Shown: positions 5,609-6,800 of the stretch, in pieces | Position numbering within the stretch: the first letter of the stretch is position 1 | Layout: each line of letters opens with the position of its first letter | Source of the DNA: Planctomycetota bacterium | GTDB lineage: Bacteria; Planctomycetota; MHYJ01; JACQXL01 | NCBI GenBank assembly: GCA_030018555.1 | Contig: JASEHY010000074.1 | Coordinates: 1 to 6,800, forward strand | Length of the DNA: 6,800 bases | Direction: 5' to 3' | Position numbers and translations under genes: made by a program | The notes under the pieces: model-generated | What the model was told of the DNA's origin: nothing | Databases searched by the model: none | Seen by the model: the letters and a program-made list of their open reading frames with translations, nothing else

Positions 5609-5667
5609 CATAGGGGTAGGTGTCACCACCCAATTCTGCCATAGTTTTATACATTTCTATATATTTC

Positions 5668-5696
5668 TTGTAGTATTTTGCTATATCTGATATAAA
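5668..5696 (+). promoter_or_regulatory. Probable sigma-70-type promoter of the triple-HTH gene
   Basis: TTGTAG (5668-5673) is spaced 17 bp from TATAAA (5691-5696) in an AT-rich stretch, giving a start near 5703 and a leader of about 38 nt. The array ends 59 bp upstream of the -35, well placed for proteins bound to the array to act on this promoter. Confidence 0.5.
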
Positions 5697-5740
5697 ATCG
5701 GCATCCCGACAGGAAATAACTCCAGTAGAAGCATACCTCT

Positions 5741-6610
5741 ATGATGACTATAAAAGATGTGTGTAAATTCCTCAGTATTTCCAGAGACACTGTTTATCGC
5801 CTCATCCAATCAGGTAAATTGACTGCCACTCGTATCGGCGGTCAATGGCGTTTTACCGAAAAGGAGATTGATAGATTTCTTGCCTCCCAAACCCTTTCTA
5901 AGGATGTAATTAAACCGGATTTAATGACCTTCAACGAGGTCTGTAAGTATTTGGGTTTGAGCAGGGTTACTGTTTATAAGTTGATAAATACCAACCAACT
6001 GCCTGCGATGAAACCTTGCGGTAGATGGAGGTTTCCAAAAGATGCTGTCAAACAATTTCTTACCTCTGGCAGGGATGTTCCCACTCATGTCTGGGGAGCC
6101 AATTTTGAAGGCGGGGTGATGGGGCTAAGCGAGGCATCTAAATATCTTGGGGTGCACAGAGATACAGTTTATCGTTTGATAAAGGAAGGCAAACTGCCGG
6201 CGAGCAAGATTGGTGGAGTATGGCGTCTTATCAAGAGCGAGGTCAGCCGTTATATTATCCGCAGAAAATATTCTTATGGTATGCTCGGTGTCAGTGGTGC
6301 TTGCTTTTTCTGGAGCAATGTCCTTGATAAATACTACAAGGAGCCAACGGTCTATTATGTAAAGGATAGTGCCTATGATGGATTCGTGGGCAGTCGGCGG
6401 GATTATTGTGACTACAAGTTCTTGAGTGCCTGGCATAGTGTGATGGAGCAAGATAGATTCTTTGCCGAAGTGCATTACCGCAAGGTGCAGGTTAAGGGAG
6501 GCGTTATACTGATGTTGACCAATAAACAATATCGGGGGCTTCCTGCAAAGGAACTGACTCACTGGTCACAATACCGTCTGTCCGAGAGCCAGTTGTCCCG
6601 AATGAGGTAG
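5741..6610 (+). CDS. Protein with three excisionase-type (HTH_17/MerR-like) helix-turn-helix domains and an unrecognised C-terminal domain
   Basis: The 289-residue product carries three related DNA-binding modules: residues 2-47 (DVCKFLSISRDTVYRLIQSG... RIGGQWRF), 61-107 (EVCKYLGLSRVTVYKLI... PCGRWRF) and 127-172 (EASKYLGVHRDTVYRLIKEG... IGGVWRL). Each has the S/H-R-x-T-V-Y-R/K-L-I recognition helix followed by the G-x-W-R wing of the excisionase/MerR family. Such domains usually occur singly in excisionases and regulators; three in tandem suggests binding to long or repeated sites. Residues 175-289 are rich in aromatics and charges (YYVKDSAYDGFVGSRRDYCDY, HYRKVQVKGGVILML), have no membrane segment, and match nothing I know. 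ATG 5741 and 5744 are both possible starts; the Shine-Dalgarno is weak (AGAAG, 5727-5731). The gene follows its own likely promoter and a 22-bp repeat array. DNA binding is confident, target and role are not. Confidence 0.85.
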   Translation: MMTIKDVCKFLSISRDTVYRLIQSGKLTATRIGGQWRFTEKEIDRFLASQTLSKDVIKPDLMTFNEVCKYLGLSRVTVYKLINTNQLPAMKPCGRWRFPKDAVKQFLTSGRDVPTHVWGANFEGGVMGLSEASKYLGVHRDTVYRLIKEGKLPASKIGGVWRLIKSEVSRYIIRRKYSYGMLGVSGACFFWSNVLDKYYKEPTVYYVKDSAYDGFVGSRRDYCDYKFLSAWHSVMEQDRFFAEVHYRKVQVKGGVILMLTNKQYRGLPAKELTHWSQYRLSESQLSRMR

Positions 6611-6670
6611 CCCAAGTAGGTTCTGCTTCGGGATCCCGAAGCAGTTCTTCTTGGGATGCTCCATTCGGGA
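6596..6670. terminator. 75-nt inverted repeat spanning the stop codon of the triple-HTH gene; possible terminator
   Basis: The outer arms TCCCGAATG (6596-6604) and CATTCGGGA (6662-6670) are perfect complements, continue with mismatches, then CCCAAG / CTTGGG (6611-6616 / 6650-6655), and end in a 22-bp perfect palindrome centred on GGATCC (6623-6644). The outer left arm lies inside the last codons and the TAG stop is within the stem. No T-tract follows (AAAAGGGG), so any termination is not of the classical U-run type. Confidence 0.7.
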
Positions 6671-6684
6671 AAAGGGGTGGAATT

Positions 6685-6723
6685 ATAACAATGGCCCGTA
6701 CGGGAGTTTAATCCTGTTGTTAT
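6685..6723. repeat. Nested inverted repeats after the triple-HTH gene
   Basis: ATAACAA (6685-6691) pairs with TTGTTAT (6717-6723), and between them lies the 10-bp palindrome CCCGTACGGG (6695-6704). An ATG at 6691 opens only a six-codon frame (ATG GCC CGT ACG GGA GTT TAA), too short to call a gene. Confidence 0.55.
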
Positions 6724-6746
6724 TTCTGGACAAAATATAAAGGGCC

Positions 6747-6760
6747 GGTGACACACACCT
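6747..6760 (-). repeat. 14-bp inverted repeat, right copy (GGTGACACACACCT)
   Basis: This is the exact reverse complement of 5170-5183. Read outward-in, both ends begin AGGTGTGTGTCACC, as terminal inverted repeats would. The bases outside and inside the 14 bp do not match between copies. Confidence 0.6.
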
Positions 6761-6771
6761 GCCCGTGTAAG

Positions 6772-6795
6772 CCTTGAATTGCTTGATATTCAAGG
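6772..6795. repeat. 8-bp hairpin CCTTGAAT / ATTCAAGG at the right edge
   Basis: A perfect 8-bp stem encloses the 8-nt loop TGCTTGAT. It is 11 bases beyond the right 14-bp inverted repeat. What it belongs to lies outside the window. Confidence 0.5.
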
Positions 6796-6800
6796 TGGAG

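Noticed and set aside
6125..6562. 145-codon minus-strand frame
   Set aside because: Antisense shadow of the triple-HTH gene, which has three clear domains in the plus frame.
6691..6711. Start of a transposase gene (ATG GCC CGT ...)
   Set aside because: The frame stops after six codons within an inverted repeat and no further transposase-like sequence follows.

Overview
The window looks like chromosomal DNA from a diderm (Gram-negative-type) bacterium. It encodes lipid-A-disaccharide synthase (lpxB), an O-antigen ligase/polymerase-type membrane protein, a secreted protein with a beta-barrel-like C-terminus, and a TPR lipoprotein. Between the genes lie many imperfect inverted repeats and short scattered repeat words, a style common in uncultured environmental lineages. 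An SRP RNA of the large type with an Alu domain is a further clue. I cannot name the phylum from the sequence; an Omnitrophota-like or similar uncultured diderm lineage is only a guess.

Layout. (1) 1-1570, minus strand: the first 523 codons of an O-antigen ligase family gene, open to the left edge and ending there in an in-frame 24-bp tandem repeat. A near-consensus promoter (TTGACT, 17 bp, TATAAT) on the minus strand at 1668-1696 drives it, and its mRNA would start with a strong 52-nt hairpin. (2) 1702-2589, plus: a signal-peptide protein, probably an outer-membrane beta-barrel. (3) 2673-3161, plus: a small TPR lipoprotein with a strong Shine-Dalgarno. (4) 3271-3565, plus: large bacterial SRP RNA. 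(5) 3631-4779, plus: lpxB, carrying a repeat-like 36-bp insert in a linker. (6) 4780-5740: a 960-bp non-coding stretch with repeat words, a GC-rich structured segment or decayed coding remnant, and an 11-unit, 22-bp tandem array. (7) 5741-6610, plus: a protein with three excisionase/MerR-type helix-turn-helix domains and an unrecognised C-terminal domain. (8) 6611-6800: further inverted repeats.

How it fits together. The left two thirds is mostly cell-envelope biogenesis (surface polysaccharide, outer-membrane protein, lipoprotein, lipid A), with the SRP RNA gene inserted just before lpxB. The right third differs: an iteron-like array sits 132 bp upstream of a triple-HTH gene, and a 14-bp inverted repeat (5170-5183 / 6747-6760) brackets both. 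This is the best candidate here for an undescribed unit, either an autoregulated DNA-binding module or a small non-autonomous mobile element. Nearly every gene junction also holds a 52-75-nt imperfect hairpin, and two protein-coding genes appear to have absorbed repeat DNA in frame.
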